64,000 bases of DNA from Bradyrhizobium arachidis (lineage in GTDB: Bacteria > Pseudomonadota > Alphaproteobacteria > Rhizobiales > Xanthobacteraceae). Each line of letters begins with the position of its first letter. The stretch's first letter is position 1. This document shows, one piece after another, positions 25,096-34,382 of the stretch. The stretch spans positions 9,611,001 through 9,675,000 of the forward strand of contig NZ_CP030050.1 of assembly GCF_015291705.1 (NCBI RefSeq), given 5' to 3'. The notes under the pieces are model-generated. The model made no database searches. It was not told the origin of the DNA and saw only the letters and a list, made by a program, of their open reading frames with translations. Position numbers and translations under genes: made by a program.

Positions 25096-26943
25096 CTACA
25101 GCCCCACCCACGCTCCGGACACATCATCGTTCAGCCGCGCCACCGCATCCGCCCGCCGCGTCAGCACGGCGCGCTGATTGATGTAGCCCTTGTCGGTGAT
25201 TTCGCCGCCATCCACCGAGGGCGGCTCGGCGAGCAACAGGGCGCGAGTGGCGTGGCCGGAGGAGTTTGCGCCCTGCTGCTTCAGTCTTGCGAGGCCCTGC
25301 GCGATCGCGACTCTCACCTTCTCGTGTCCAAGCACCTCATTCACGCCTGCCGTCTCGGGCAAACCCGCATGGGCGCGGCACGCCGCGACGTTCGGGAACA
25401 CCAGGAAGCGCACCTCGTCGCCGCCATGGCCTGACACGACGATGTCCTGCGCGAGCGGCGCCAGCGCGGCGATGCCGGCGACGCGCAGCGTGCCGACGCT
25501 AACCCAGGTGCCGGAATTGAGCTTGAAGTCCTCCGCGACGCGGCCGTCGAAGAACAGGCCTCGCTCCGGCCGCGCGCTATCGGCAAGCTTCACGGCATCG
25601 CCGATGAGGTAAAAGCCCTCGTCGTCAAAGGCCTGCTTTGTCAGCTCGGGCGCCTTCCAATAGCCCGGCGTGACGTTGGGGCCGCGCACGCGCACCTCGA
25701 GCTTGTCGCCCGACGTGACGAGCTTCAGCTCGGTGCCCGGGATCGGCACGCCGATATTGCCGGAGCGCTCGGCGAGGAAATGGCAGTCGGTGGCGAGCGG
25801 TGACGTTTCCGTCGAGCCCCAGGCCGAGACCATCGGCAGCGCGCGGCCGACGGTCTCCATCGAGAGCTGCTCGAGCGCATCCCAGAGATTCTGCGGCAAG
25901 GCTGCGCCGGCATAAAAGGCGAACTTCACCTCACTGAAGAAGCGGCGGCGCAGCTCTTCATCGCCGCGCAGCGCCGCGATCAGCATGTCGAACCCGCGCG
26001 GCACGTTGAAATAGACCGTCGGCATCACGCTTTTCAGATTGGCGAGCGAGGTCGCAAAGAGACCGGGCGCCGGCTTGCCGCCGTCGATATAGAGCGAGCC
26101 GCCGTTACGCAGCACGAGGTTGAAATTGTGGTTCGCGCCGAAGGTATGGCTCCAGGGCAGCCAGTCGAGGATGACGAGATCGCCACCGCTCTGCTCGAGG
26201 AAGGTCCAGGTCTGCGCCTTGGCCTGCTGGCTCGAGGTCAGCATGCGCTGGGTATTGATCACCGCCTTGGGCGTGCCGGTCGAACCCGAGGTGAACAGGA
26301 ATTTTGCGATCGTATCGGGCGTCACCGCGGCGAAGGCCGTTGTGACATCGGGCGTTTCCGGCGTTGCTGCGATGGCGCGGAAGGCGAGCGCATCGGCGTC
26401 GCCGGCATTACCACTGATGATCTGCGCGCTGTGCAAAGGCTTGATTGCAGCGAGCGCCGCCGCAAACGGCTTGGTGCTAGAAACATAGATCGCGCCCGGC
26501 TCAAGCAGCGCGATCATGCTCTTCAGCTTGTCGAAATCCCTAGACATCAGCGAATAGGCCGGCGAGATCGCGGCTGAGGGCACACCGACATGCTGGGCCG
26601 CGAGCGCAAGTAGCGCGTGATCGATGCTGTTGTCTGAGAGAATGACAACGGGACGCTCCGCGCTGAGCCCTTGCGCCAGGATCCAGGACGCTGCTGCGCG
26701 TACCCGCCGCAGAGCCCCCGCGTAAGTCACGGTGGCCCATGGCGTATCGGCGCTGTCACGCTCGGCAAGGAAGATCTTGTCAGGCGCCTGCCGCGCAAAA
26801 TGCTCCAGCCAGTCGCCGATGCAGCGCGCGCTGTCGCGCAAGGGCTCGGGCGAACGCAGCACGATGCTGCCGTCGGCGCGATGCTCGGCGACAGTTTTCG
26901 GCGTTGCGAACAGGCTCGTGGCGTCACCGCGGGTGGCGGTCAT
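25096..26943 (-). CDS. Feruloyl/p-coumaroyl-CoA synthetase (AMP-forming)
   Basis: A 615-aa adenylate-forming acyl-CoA ligase. The AMP-binding P-loop is LFTSGSTGTPKAV, followed by WGSTET-type motif (SAWGSTETSPLATDC) and YLIGDAVKL; the overall sequence and length resemble feruloyl-CoA synthases rather than fatty-acyl-CoA ligases. Reaction: hydroxycinnamate + CoA + ATP to hydroxycinnamoyl-CoA + AMP + PPi. Start ATG 26943 with AGGAGG upstream; the frame continues to 27021 without ribosome site. Divergent from a second MarR regulator. The usual partner enoyl-CoA hydratase/aldolase is not in this window. Confidence 0.85.
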   Translation of the reverse strand: MTATRGDATSLFATPKTVAEHRADGSIVLRSPEPLRDSARCIGDWLEHFARQAPDKIFLAERDSADTPWATVTYAGALRRVRAAASWILAQGLSAERPVVILSDNSIDHALLALAAQHVGVPSAAISPAYSLMSRDFDKLKSMIALLEPGAIYVSSTKPFAAALAAIKPLHSAQIISGNAGDADALAFRAIAATPETPDVTTAFAAVTPDTIAKFLFTSGSTGTPKAVINTQRMLTSSQQAKAQTWTFLEQSGGDLVILDWLPWSHTFGANHNFNLVLRNGGSLYIDGGKPAPGLFATSLANLKSVMPTVYFNVPRGFDMLIAALRGDEELRRRFFSEVKFAFYAGAALPQNLWDALEQLSMETVGRALPMVSAWGSTETSPLATDCHFLAERSGNIGVPIPGTELKLVTSGDKLEVRVRGPNVTPGYWKAPELTKQAFDDEGFYLIGDAVKLADSARPERGLFFDGRVAEDFKLNSGTWVSVGTLRVAGIAALAPLAQDIVVSGHGGDEVRFLVFPNVAACRAHAGLPETAGVNEVLGHEKVRVAIAQGLARLKQQGANSSGHATRALLLAEPPSVDGGEITDKGYINQRAVLTRRADAVARLNDDVSGAWVGL

Positions 26944-27091
26944 GGTCTCCTCCTCGCCCGGATCAGGGATCGGTCGCAGCCTCGTTCCGGGCTGCTTTGG
27001 CCATAATGTTGGGCAGAGCAATTGTTGTCGTCAACAACAATCTTTCGCTCGGGGCCTCGGGACGCTATGGTCGCGCGCGAGGAGATACGAT

Positions 27092-27586
27092 GTGACAGCC
27101 ACTGCAACCCAGACCTCTCCCCGCAAACGCACCGGCAACGGTGCTGCGCGGCGGATCGATGCGGACGAGATCGGCCTCGACGCCCTGGTCGGGCACGCCG
27201 GCTACGCGGTGCGGCGCTTCCAGATCTGGATCTTTCAGGACTTCATCAGGACGCTTCGCGCGGTCGACATCCGCCCGACGCAATATTCGGTGCTGACCGT
27301 GATCGGCGCCAATCCGGGCCTGTCGCAGATGGCGGTGGCGAAACGCCTCGGCATCGAGCGTGCCCGGCTGGTGCACCTGCTCGACAGCCTCGAACAGCGC
27401 AAGCTGGTGAAGCGGGTCAAATCGAAGGCGGACCGGCGCTCGCACGCCCTGCACCTCACGTCGCAGGGAGAAACCGCGCTGGCAAAGTTCAAACGGCTCG
27501 CCGCCGAGCACGAGCGGAATGTCGAGGCCAGGATCGGCAAGGAGAACCGGGAGCGGCTGCTCCGGATCCTCGCTGACTTCACCTGA
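27092..27586 (+). CDS. MarR-family regulator divergent from the CoA ligase (CouR/FerR-like)
   Basis: A 164-aa regulator that starts with GTG at 27092 (GAGGAG about 8 nt upstream); no in-frame ATG fits. It shows the MarR DNA-binding core PGLSQMAVAKRLGIERARLV and KADRRSHALHLTSQG. It is divergent from the feruloyl/coumaroyl-CoA synthetase gene with 148 bp between the starts. In Rhodopseudomonas, CouR in the same arrangement is a repressor released by p-coumaroyl-CoA; the same logic is inferred here. Confidence 0.87.
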   Translation: MTATATQTSPRKRTGNGAARRIDADEIGLDALVGHAGYAVRRFQIWIFQDFIRTLRAVDIRPTQYSVLTVIGANPGLSQMAVAKRLGIERARLVHLLDSLEQRKLVKRVKSKADRRSHALHLTSQGETALAKFKRLAAEHERNVEARIGKENRERLLRILADFT

Positions 27587-27779
27587 TCAAGACTGCCCAT
27601 GACCTAGGCAAATGCCCGCTACAGGGCGTTGGCACGGCGGTGTGGCCGTCTATCAGCCTAGCTGCCAAGTCACTGATCTCACGATAATATCCGGGGCGAC
27701 TGCGCTGCCCGGATATTGTACACAATGGCACATCGCTTGCTTCAATCCGACTGAGACAAGTTGCCGGAGTTTTGTGACC

Positions 27780-29585
27780 ATGGGGGCTGAGCAGCCTGAA
27801 ACGATCGCCGCGATCGTGGCCGCGCATCGCGCGGGCACGATGACGCCGGCGCAGACGATCGCGCGGACCTATCGGCGCATCCGGGACCACAACGATCCCG
27901 CCGTGTTCATCAGCCTGCGCGACGAGAAGGACGCGATCGCAGAGGCCGAGAGGCTGGCCGCGAAGGATGCAGCTGACCTGCCGCTCTACAGCGTGCCGGT
28001 TGCGGTGAAGGACAATATCGACGCGCTTGGTTTTCCGACCACGGCGGCCTGCCCGGCCTTCTCGTACACGCCGACGCACGACTCGACCGCGGTGGAGCGG
28101 CTGCGCGCAGCCGGCGCCATCATCATCGGCAAGACCAATCTCGACCAGTTCGCAACCGGCCTCGTCGGCGTGCGCTCGCCTTACGGCATCCCAAAGAACT
28201 CGATCCGCGAGGACCTGATTCCCGGCGGATCGAGCTCGGGATCGGCGGTCGCCGTTGGCGCTGGCCTTGTCCCGCTGTCGCTGGGGACTGACACGGCCGG
28301 CTCAGGTCGCGTGCCGGCGATGCTCAACAACATCGTCGGGCTGAAGCCGAGCCTCGGCATGATCTCGACCGCGGGCCTCGTGCCGGCCTGCCGCACGCTC
28401 GACTGCATCTCGGTCTTCGCGCTGACGGTGGACGACGCCGCGCTCGCGCTCTCGGTGATGGCCGGACCGGACCAGGCCGATCCGTTCTCGCGCGACCGGC
28501 CGCTTGGCGCGATCACGGCGCTCCCCTCCAACCTGCGTCTCGGCGTGCCGCGCAACGGGCAGTTGATCTTCTTCGGCGACAAGAAGGCGGAGGCCGCTTA
28601 TGCCGACGCGCTGAAGCGCTGGACCGGGCTGGGTGCAACGCTGGTCGAGTTCGATCTCGAGCCCCTCTACGAGACGGCGCGGCTGCTCTACGAAGGTCCC
28701 TGGGTCGCCGAACGCTATCTCGTGATCAAGGATCTGCTGGCGTCCGCGCCTGATGCAATTCATCCCGTAACACGCGAGATCACCGCGGCCGGCGCGCGGC
28801 TGTCTGCGGCGGAGACCTTCTCCGCGCTGTACCGTTTGCAGGGCCTGCGCAAGATCGCCGAGCGCACGTTTGCCAACATCGACGCGCTGGTGCTGCCGAC
28901 GGCGCCGACCGCCTATACAACGGCGCAGGTGCTGGCCAATCCGATCGAGCTCAACAGCCGGCTCGGCACCTATACCAATTTTGTCAATCTGCTCGACCTC
29001 TGCGGTCTCGCCGTGCCTGCGGCGATGCGCGCCGACGGCATTCCGTTCGGCATCACGCTGCTCGCGCCTGCGGGGCGCGACGCTATGCTTGCAAGCATTG
29101 GACGCGTGTTCCATGCGGATACGAAGCTGACCGTTGGCGCCAAGGGCGTGGCGCAGGCGCCGCTCGCACCGCTGCCGGCAAGCGGTGACGATGAGATCTC
29201 CATCGCCGTGGTCGGCGCACATCTCTCCGGTATGGCGCTGAATGGAGAATTGACGGCGCTGAACGCCAAGCTGATCGCGGCGACGAAGACTGCGCCGGAC
29301 TACAAGCTCTATGCGCTCAAGACCACGCCGCCGAAGCCCGGCATGCTGCGCGTCGCGGCCGGGACGGGCGCGTCGATCGAGCTGGAGATCTGGTCGCTCT
29401 CGGCGGCAGCGTTCGGCAAGTTCGTGAATGCGATACCGGCGCCGATGGCGATCGGCACGGTGCGGCTCGCCGACGGCCGCAGCGTGAAGGGGTTCCTCGT
29501 CGAGCCGGAGGTGCTCGGCGAGGCGCGGGACATCACGGCATATGGCGGCTGGCGGAAGTTCATGGCGGAGAAGGCGACGGCGTAG
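27780..29585 (+). CDS. atzF: Allophanate hydrolase
   Basis: A 601-aa amidase-signature enzyme with the C-terminal allophanate hydrolase domain. Ser-cisSer-Lys triad: K77 (VAVKDNID), S151 (PGGSSSGSA) and S175 (DTAGSGR), matching K91/S165/S189 of Pseudomonas AtzF by a constant offset. The C-terminal part (about 455-600) corresponds to the decarboxylase-like second domain (ISIAVVGAHLSGMALN). Reaction: allophanate + 3 H2O to 2 NH3 + 2 CO2 equivalents. I start at ATG 27780; the open frame back to 27612 is non-coding by composition. It is convergent with the GntR-HpxZ-AtzE-AtzG genes that follow on the other strand, a grouping typical of ureide nitrogen scavenging. Confidence 0.9.
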   Translation: MGAEQPETIAAIVAAHRAGTMTPAQTIARTYRRIRDHNDPAVFISLRDEKDAIAEAERLAAKDAADLPLYSVPVAVKDNIDALGFPTTAACPAFSYTPTHDSTAVERLRAAGAIIIGKTNLDQFATGLVGVRSPYGIPKNSIREDLIPGGSSSGSAVAVGAGLVPLSLGTDTAGSGRVPAMLNNIVGLKPSLGMISTAGLVPACRTLDCISVFALTVDDAALALSVMAGPDQADPFSRDRPLGAITALPSNLRLGVPRNGQLIFFGDKKAEAAYADALKRWTGLGATLVEFDLEPLYETARLLYEGPWVAERYLVIKDLLASAPDAIHPVTREITAAGARLSAAETFSALYRLQGLRKIAERTFANIDALVLPTAPTAYTTAQVLANPIELNSRLGTYTNFVNLLDLCGLAVPAAMRADGIPFGITLLAPAGRDAMLASIGRVFHADTKLTVGAKGVAQAPLAPLPASGDDEISIAVVGAHLSGMALNGELTALNAKLIAATKTAPDYKLYALKTTPPKPGMLRVAAGTGASIELEIWSLSAAAFGKFVNAIPAPMAIGTVRLADGRSVKGFLVEPEVLGEARDITAYGGWRKFMAEKATA

Positions 29586-29616
29586 CGCGTGTGAACGGCG
29601 CGAGCTTCATAAAGAC

Positions 29617-29762
29617 TGTCGTCCCGGACAAGCGCAGCGAAGCGGAGCGCCGATCCGGGACCCATAACCACAGGGAGTGGTTTGGCGAAGACTCGGAGTG
29701 GGAGCTTTGCCTCACACCACTGCCTGTGGTTATGGGTCCCCGCTTTCGCGGGGACGACACCG
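29617..29762. repeat. GTCGTCCC...GGGACGAC intergenic element, copy 1
   Basis: Begins GTCGTCCCGGACAAGCGCAG, contains CCATAACCACAGGGAGTGG and its partner CACTGCCTGTGGTTATGGGT, and ends GCGGGGACGACAC. These parts pair as outer and inner stems. A second copy lies at 48007-48160. It sits between the convergent atzF and GntR genes. Confidence 0.75.
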
Positions 29763-29785
29763 AGTATGCGGCATCCGCCTTCGGC

Positions 29786-30508
29786 CTACACCGACACCGC
29801 GTAGATCTCATACTCCCCGCGCACCAGCTCGATATGCGCGCGCATGGCGGCGGCGGCGCCCTGCTTGTCGCCGCGCATGATGGCGACGACGACGCGGTCG
29901 TGCTCGGCCTGCGACTTTGCCAACCGGCCGAGATTGCGGAACTGGGCGCGGCGAAACGGCTGCACGCGCACGCGGGTGGCCAAGGTGATCTCGGCGATAT
30001 AGCCGTTCTGCGAGCCCGCATAGATCGCGTTGTGGAAGCGCTCGTTGACCTCGTGGAAGCGGTCGGGATTGCCGGCGTAGCTCAGCACCCGCAGCTCTTC
30101 GTGGATGGCTTCGAGACCGTGACGCTCGGCCGCGGACATGCGCTCGGCGGCAAGGCCGGCGCAAAGCGCCTCGAGCTCGGCCATCGCCTCGAACATGCTC
30201 TTGAGACGCTCGATCGAGGGCTGCGCCACCACCGCGCCGCGATGGGCACGCGCTTCGACGAGGCCGCTCGCCACCAGCTGCCGCAACGCCTCGCGCACCG
30301 GCGTGCGCGAAACGCTGAATCGCCGTGCGATGTCGGTTTCATCCAGCGGCGCGCCGGGCGCGAGAGTTCCGCGCACGATCTCGTCGGCGAGCTGGAGGCG
30401 CAATTCCTCGGCGCGCGTGACCTTCTGCAGCGACGGAAGTGCGCGGTCGACGCGAGGCACCACCGGCTCGGCCGGCAGTGTCCCGGGCGGAAGATCGTCA
30501 AGCGTCAT
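29786..30508 (-). CDS. GntR-family regulator (FadR/FCD subfamily)
   Basis: A 240-aa regulator. The N-terminal winged helix (about 38-100) reads [20 protein letters not shown] then [20 protein letters not shown], the GntR signature; the C-terminal all-helical FCD domain (about 108-230) carries the metal/ligand histidines in [10 protein letters not shown] and [12 protein letters not shown]. It overlaps the HpxZ stop by ATGA, so it is the last gene of the AtzG-AtzE-HpxZ operon and probably autoregulates it in response to a small carboxylate. Confidence 0.9.
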   Translation of the reverse strand: MTLDDLPPGTLPAEPVVPRVDRALPSLQKVTRAEELRLQLADEIVRGTLAPGAPLDETDIARRFSVSRTPVREALRQLVASGLVEARAHRGAVVAQPSIERLKSMFEAMAELEALCAGLAAERMSAAERHGLEAIHEELRVLSYAGNPDRFHEVNERFHNAIYAGSQNGYIAEITLATRVRVQPFRRAQFRNLGRLAKSQAEHDRVVVAIMRGDKQGAAAAMRAHIELVRGEYEIYAVSV

Positions 30509-30906
30509 GGGGTCATGGTCTCGTTCGACTCGTCGATGATGCTGACATGGGCGGCGACGACGCGCCAGCCCTCCGGGAAGCGAATCCAGGTCTGCATCTG
30601 CCGGCCGACCTTGCCGGGAGCCGTGTCACGATAGAACAGGGTGGAGGCCACGGCCGTGTCGCGGCCATAGCTGGTGATGACGGTTTTCGCGGTGCGGCGG
30701 TTGAGGCCGACCGGCGAGCGCGCGGCGCGGAAGCCGGAGATCGCCTCATAGCCATAGAGGTTCTCACCGATGCCGTAGCGCAGCGTGCGGGGATCATTGC
30801 GGAACAATTCGCCGAGCACGGCGACGTCATTGGTAATGAGGGCCTGCTCATAGCGCTCGAACGCGGCTTTGACTTCCGCGATCACCTCGGGGAGATCGAT
30901 CTCCAT
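30505..30906 (-). CDS. hpxZ: HpxZ-like protein (DUF3225, SnoaL fold)
   Basis: A 133-aa single-domain cone-shaped alpha+beta-barrel protein ([20 protein letters not shown] ... [20 protein letters not shown]). This family, HpxZ, accompanies AtzE/HpxW-type amidases in oxalurate and ureide breakdown in Klebsiella and others; its biochemical role is not settled. Start at ATG 30906, one base past the amidase stop; the longer frame to 31002 lies within the amidase gene. It overlaps the GntR gene by 4 nt. Confidence 0.85.
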   Translation of the reverse strand: MEIDLPEVIAEVKAAFERYEQALITNDVAVLGELFRNDPRTLRYGIGENLYGYEAISGFRAARSPVGLNRRTAKTVITSYGRDTAVASTLFYRDTAPGKVGRQMQTWIRFPEGWRVVAAHVSIIDESNETMTP

Positions 30907-30907
30907 T

Positions 30908-32302
30908 TCACAATCCTCTCGGCGCGGGCGCGGATACGACGCCCATCTTTTCCAGTGCGTGCGCGACGCGGAGCGCGATGTCCTCTCGCCAGGGCGCGGC
31001 AATGATCTGCACGCCGATCGGCATCGGCTCGAGCGGCACCGGCACCGCGACCACCGGCAGGCCGATGAACGAGATCGGCTGAGTGTGAATACCGATATTG
31101 GCGCGCACCGGCAGCTCGACGCCGTCGAGATTGAAATTGACCTGGCCGAGCTTCGGCGCGGTGCAGGGCGTCGCCGGCGCGAGCAGCACGTCGACGGATT
31201 TGAAGATCTCGGCGAGCTGGCCGCGATACCAGCGGCGGAATTTTTGCGCGCGGTCGACCAAGGACGCCGGCACCATCGCGCCTGCGATCAGGCGGTCGCG
31301 CACGGCCGGATCGAAATCGTTGGGACGCTTGCGCAGGCGATCGAGATGCAGCGAGGCACCTTCGGTGGTGGTGATGACATAGGCCGCGGCGCGGGCGCGC
31401 GCGGCTTCGGGAACATCGACCACTTGCGTTGCGCCAAGCGCCTTGGCGACGCGGCTGACCGCCTCGACGGCTTCCGGAAAGACGTTCTTCTGGAAGTAGC
31501 CGCCGGCGATGGCAATGCGCAGATCCGAGATCGGATTGGCGATCAGTGGCAGCGTCGGCTCCAGCCCACGCGTCGTGCAGGCGCTGTCGTCGGCATCAGG
31601 GCCCTGCATCGCGTCATAGGCGAGCGCGAGATCGGTGACGGAGCGCGCGAACGGGCCGAGATGGTCGAGGCTTGCCACGAACGGGAACGAGCGCGCCCGC
31701 GACAGCCGGCCATAGGTCGGCTTCAGCCCGAAGATACCGCAGAACGACGACGGCACGCGGATCGACCCGTTGGTGTCCGAGCCGAGCGCGATCGGCACCA
31801 GCGCGCCGCCGACGGCGCTGCCGGAACCGCCGGAGGAACCGCCGGTCATCCGCGTGGTGTCGTGGGGATTGCGCGAGGGGCCGTCATGGACGTTCTCGCC
31901 GGTGAAGTCATAGGCGTATTCGCCCATGTTGAGCGCACCGACCAGCACCGCGCCGGCGGCTTCCATGCGCTCGATCAGCGTGGCGTCACGCTTGGCCGGC
32001 GCGAGGTCGCGGTTGATCTTCGAGCCGGCGCGCGTGGGAAGGCCAGCAACGTCGAACAGGTTCTTCACCGCGAAGGGGACGCCGGCGAGCGGGCCGACGG
32101 TCTTGCCGGCGGCGATGTCGGCATCGATCGCGCGCGCCTTGGCGCGGGCGCGATCGGCGGTGACGTCGGTGAAGGAATTGAGAATACTGTCGTGCTGCTT
32201 GATGCGCGCGAGGGCCGCCTCGGTGGCATCGAGCGCCGACATCTTGCGGGCCGCAACCGCGCTCGCGATTTCCGCGGCCGTCATCTCTGGCTTGGTGGTC
32301 AT
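30908..32302 (-). CDS. atzE: AtzE-type amidase (1-carboxybiuret hydrolase-like)
   Basis: A 464-aa amidase-signature hydrolase. Lys80 (FAVKNLFDV), the Gly/Ser-rich [10 protein letters not shown] at 154-163 with the cis-Ser, and nucleophile Ser180 (SDTNGSIR) form the triad. AtzE with its small partner AtzG removes an amide from 1-carboxybiuret in cyanuric acid degradation, giving allophanate precursors handled by AtzF. The small gene 7 bp upstream is an AtzG candidate. Because no cyanuric acid hydrolase (AtzD) is encoded here, the true substrate may be another carboxy-ureide. Confidence 0.87.
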   Translation of the reverse strand: MTTKPEMTAAEIASAVAARKMSALDATEAALARIKQHDSILNSFTDVTADRARAKARAIDADIAAGKTVGPLAGVPFAVKNLFDVAGLPTRAGSKINRDLAPAKRDATLIERMEAAGAVLVGALNMGEYAYDFTGENVHDGPSRNPHDTTRMTGGSSGGSGSAVGGALVPIALGSDTNGSIRVPSSFCGIFGLKPTYGRLSRARSFPFVASLDHLGPFARSVTDLALAYDAMQGPDADDSACTTRGLEPTLPLIANPISDLRIAIAGGYFQKNVFPEAVEAVSRVAKALGATQVVDVPEAARARAAAYVITTTEGASLHLDRLRKRPNDFDPAVRDRLIAGAMVPASLVDRAQKFRRWYRGQLAEIFKSVDVLLAPATPCTAPKLGQVNFNLDGVELPVRANIGIHTQPISFIGLPVVAVPVPLEPMPIGVQIIAAPWREDIALRVAHALEKMGVVSAPAPRGL

Positions 32303-32309
32303 GGCAGCA

Positions 32310-32489
32310 TCAGGCCGTGAAGATCGGCGCCGGCTCGGTCTCGTCCGGCAGCGCGAGTTCGTCGACGAGGCGGGCGAGCCGCAGCGAGACTTCGAGATTG
32401 GCGCGCACCGCCGGCCGCCAGGCCTCCTCGACCGGCAGCGCCAGCGCTTTCGATACGGCGTCGATGTAGTCGTCCAGAGGTTCGGCCAT
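32310..32489 (-). CDS. atzG: AtzG-like small subunit (DUF4089)
   Basis: A 59-aa helical protein (MAEPLDDYIDAVSKALALPV ... VDELALPDETEPAPIF). AtzG resembles GatC and stabilises AtzE as an alpha2beta2 complex; the acidic C-terminal DETEPAPIF fits the DUF4089 family. I choose the ATG at 32489; a GTG directly before it would add one residue. It ends 7 bp before the amidase start and begins 30 bp after the ABC ATPase stop, so the transporter and amidase genes are probably one transcript. Confidence 0.8.
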   Translation of the reverse strand: MAEPLDDYIDAVSKALALPVEEAWRPAVRANLEVSLRLARLVDELALPDETEPAPIFTA

Positions 32490-32505
32490 CACTCTCTCAC
32501 ACTGA

Positions 32506-32527
32506 TCTCAGTGCACTCTCAGTGCAC
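32506..32527. repeat. 11-bp tandem duplication over the ATPase stop codon
   Basis: TCTCAGTGCAC occurs twice in direct tandem. The stop codon of the ABC ATPase gene lies in the second unit. It is probably a slippage duplication; no function is evident. Confidence 0.6.
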
Positions 32528-34288
32528 CGGCAACGGCGGATGCGGGATCGCCGTCAGCAGCTCCTTGGTGTAGTCGTCCTGCGGATCGCTCAAGACCTGC
32601 TCGGAAGAACCCTCTTCGACGATCCGTCCCGTCCGCATCACAATGACACGATCGCACAGCAAGCGCACCACATTCAAATCATGCGAGACGAACAAATAAC
32701 TCATGCCTAGCCGCTGCTTGAGATCCTGAAGCAGGTTCAGCACCACGGCCTGCACGGACACGTCGAGCGCCGCGGTCGGCTCGTCCAGGATGACGAGCTT
32801 TGGGTGCAGCGCGATGGCGCGTGCGATGCCGACGCGGGCCTTCTGGCCGCCGGAGAGCTGGTGCGGGAAACGATCGAGCAGATTATGCGGCAGGCCGACC
32901 ATGGTCGCCAGCTCCTCGCAGCGGGCGCGGAGCGCGTCGCGCCCCTTGACGTCGCCGAGCTGCAGAATCGGATCGGCGATGGCGCGGGCGGCGGTGAAGC
33001 GAGGGTTGAGGCTGTCGGTCGGATCCTGGAACACCATCTGGATCCGGCTGCGCTGCGGCAGGCGGGCGAAGGCTGACGGCGCGATGCCGGAGATGTCCTC
33101 GCCGTCGAACTGGATCAGGCCCGAGGTCTGGTCCAGGAGGCGCATCACCATCATCGAGGTCGTCGATTTGCCGCAGCCGGATTCGCCGACGAGGCCGACG
33201 CTCTCGCCATGGCCGATCGAGAAGCTGATGCCGTCGACGGCGCGGAACACGTCCGGCTCGACAGGCGGCTTGCGGCCGAAGAGCTTGCCGAGCACGGCGG
33301 TGGCGCCCTGACGGGGATACTCTTTCACGAGCTTGTCGATGAGGAGGAGCGGCTTTGGATTCTCGTCACCCCCGGGCTTGACCCGGGGGTCCATCGACCG
33401 AGACGAATCTTCCGAAGCGTGATGGACGGCCGGGTCAGGCCCGGCCATGACGGCTGCGCCCTCTTCCTCCGGCAGCAGATCCCGCAGGCTCACGCCGAGC
33501 CGCGGCGTCGCGCGCATCAGCTTTTTCGTGTAGGGGTGCTGGGGGTTGGCAAAGATGTCGGCGGCCTTGGCGGTCTCGACGACGCGGCCCTTCTCCATCA
33601 CCACGACACGATCGCAATAGGCGGCAGCCAACCCGAGATCGTGCGTGATCAGGATGGTCGACATCGCACGGCGCTTGGTCAGCTCGACGATCAAATCCAT
33701 CACCGCCTTCTGCGTGGTGACGTCGAGGCCGGTGGTCGGCTCGTCCGCGATCAGCAGCTGCGGATTGCAGGCGAGCGCGAGCGCGATGACGACGCGCTGG
33801 CACATGCCGCCTGATAGCTCGAATGGATAGGCATGGTAGCGCTCGCGCGGGCGGGCGATCTTGACCTGCTCCAGCGCCTCGATCGCCTTCTCGCCGCCAT
33901 CTGTGACCTGGGCCTGCTGCACATGCGTGCGCAGCACGTCCTCGATCTGGCCGCCGACTTTCCGGATCGGGTTCAGCGCGGCGCGCGGGTTCTGGAAGAT
34001 CATCGAGACTTCGCGGCCGCGCAAATCGCGCATCTGGTCTTCGCTCGCGGCCTTGACGTCAATGCCGGAGAACATCACCGAGCCTTCGGCGATCCGCCCC
34101 GCCCGGTCGAGGATGCGCATCACCGCGTAGGACGTCACCGACTTGCCGGAGCCGGATTCGCCGACAATGGCGAGCGTCTCGCCCTTGGCAACGGAGATGT
34201 TGACGTGCTGCACGGCTTTGACGATGCCGCGGCGGGTGGTGAATTCGACGGTGAGGTCCTGCACGTCGAGCAGCGGCTGGGCGGTCAT
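32519..34288 (-). CDS. Fused oligopeptide-type ABC transporter ATP-binding protein (DppD-DppF fusion)
   Basis: A 589-aa protein with two complete nucleotide-binding domains. Domain 1 (about 1-265): Walker A GESGSGKS, signature LSGGMCQ, Walker B LLIADEP. Domain 2 (about 315-585): Walker A GESGCGKST, signature LSGGQKA, Walker B LVILDEPTAA. Tandem DppDF fusions are common in Rhizobiales. The linker (about residues 277-307) is unusual: MAGPDPAVHHASEDSSRSMD followed by PRVKPGGDE is the translation of an intergenic palindromic repeat inserted in frame (33366-33457). The protein energises the DppBC permeases encoded upstream. Confidence 0.92.
   Translation of the reverse strand: MTAQPLLDVQDLTVEFTTRRGIVKAVQHVNISVAKGETLAIVGESGSGKSVTSYAVMRILDRAGRIAEGSVMFSGIDVKAASEDQMRDLRGREVSMIFQNPRAALNPIRKVGGQIEDVLRTHVQQAQVTDGGEKAIEALEQVKIARPRERYHAYPFELSGGMCQRVVIALALACNPQLLIADEPTTGLDVTTQKAVMDLIVELTKRRAMSTILITHDLGLAAAYCDRVVVMEKGRVVETAKAADIFANPQHPYTKKLMRATPRLGVSLRDLLPEEEGAAVMAGPDPAVHHASEDSSRSMDPRVKPGGDENPKPLLLIDKLVKEYPRQGATAVLGKLFGRKPPVEPDVFRAVDGISFSIGHGESVGLVGESGCGKSTTSMMVMRLLDQTSGLIQFDGEDISGIAPSAFARLPQRSRIQMVFQDPTDSLNPRFTAARAIADPILQLGDVKGRDALRARCEELATMVGLPHNLLDRFPHQLSGGQKARVGIARAIALHPKLVILDEPTAALDVSVQAVVLNLLQDLKQRLGMSYLFVSHDLNVVRLLCDRVIVMRTGRIVEEGSSEQVLSDPQDDYTKELLTAIPHPPLPVH
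33366..33457. repeat. Palindromic repeat inserted in frame within the ATPase gene
   Basis: CACCCCCGGGCTTGACCCGG at the left and GGCCGGGTCAGGCCCGGCCA at the right are hairpins of the same type as the intergenic elements at 59367-59488 and 63153-63243. Here they lie inside the reading frame of the fused ABC ATPase without breaking it, in the linker between its two domains. Confidence 0.75.
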
Positions 34289-34382
34289 GCAGGCCTCACG
34301 TCACTCAAGCGTTCGAAAACAACCCCATGCACAGTAGAACGGTGATTAGAATCATTGGAGAATTTCGACCGAACGTTCGCCA

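Noticed and set aside
27780..32489. Complete cyanuric acid pathway (AtzD-AtzE-AtzF)
   Set aside because: No AtzD-like gene is present anywhere in the window; only the lower steps are encoded.
32506..32527. 11-bp tandem repeat as an operator for the AtzG-AtzE genes
   Set aside because: It overlaps the upstream stop codon and is a direct, not inverted, repeat; slippage duplication is the simpler explanation.
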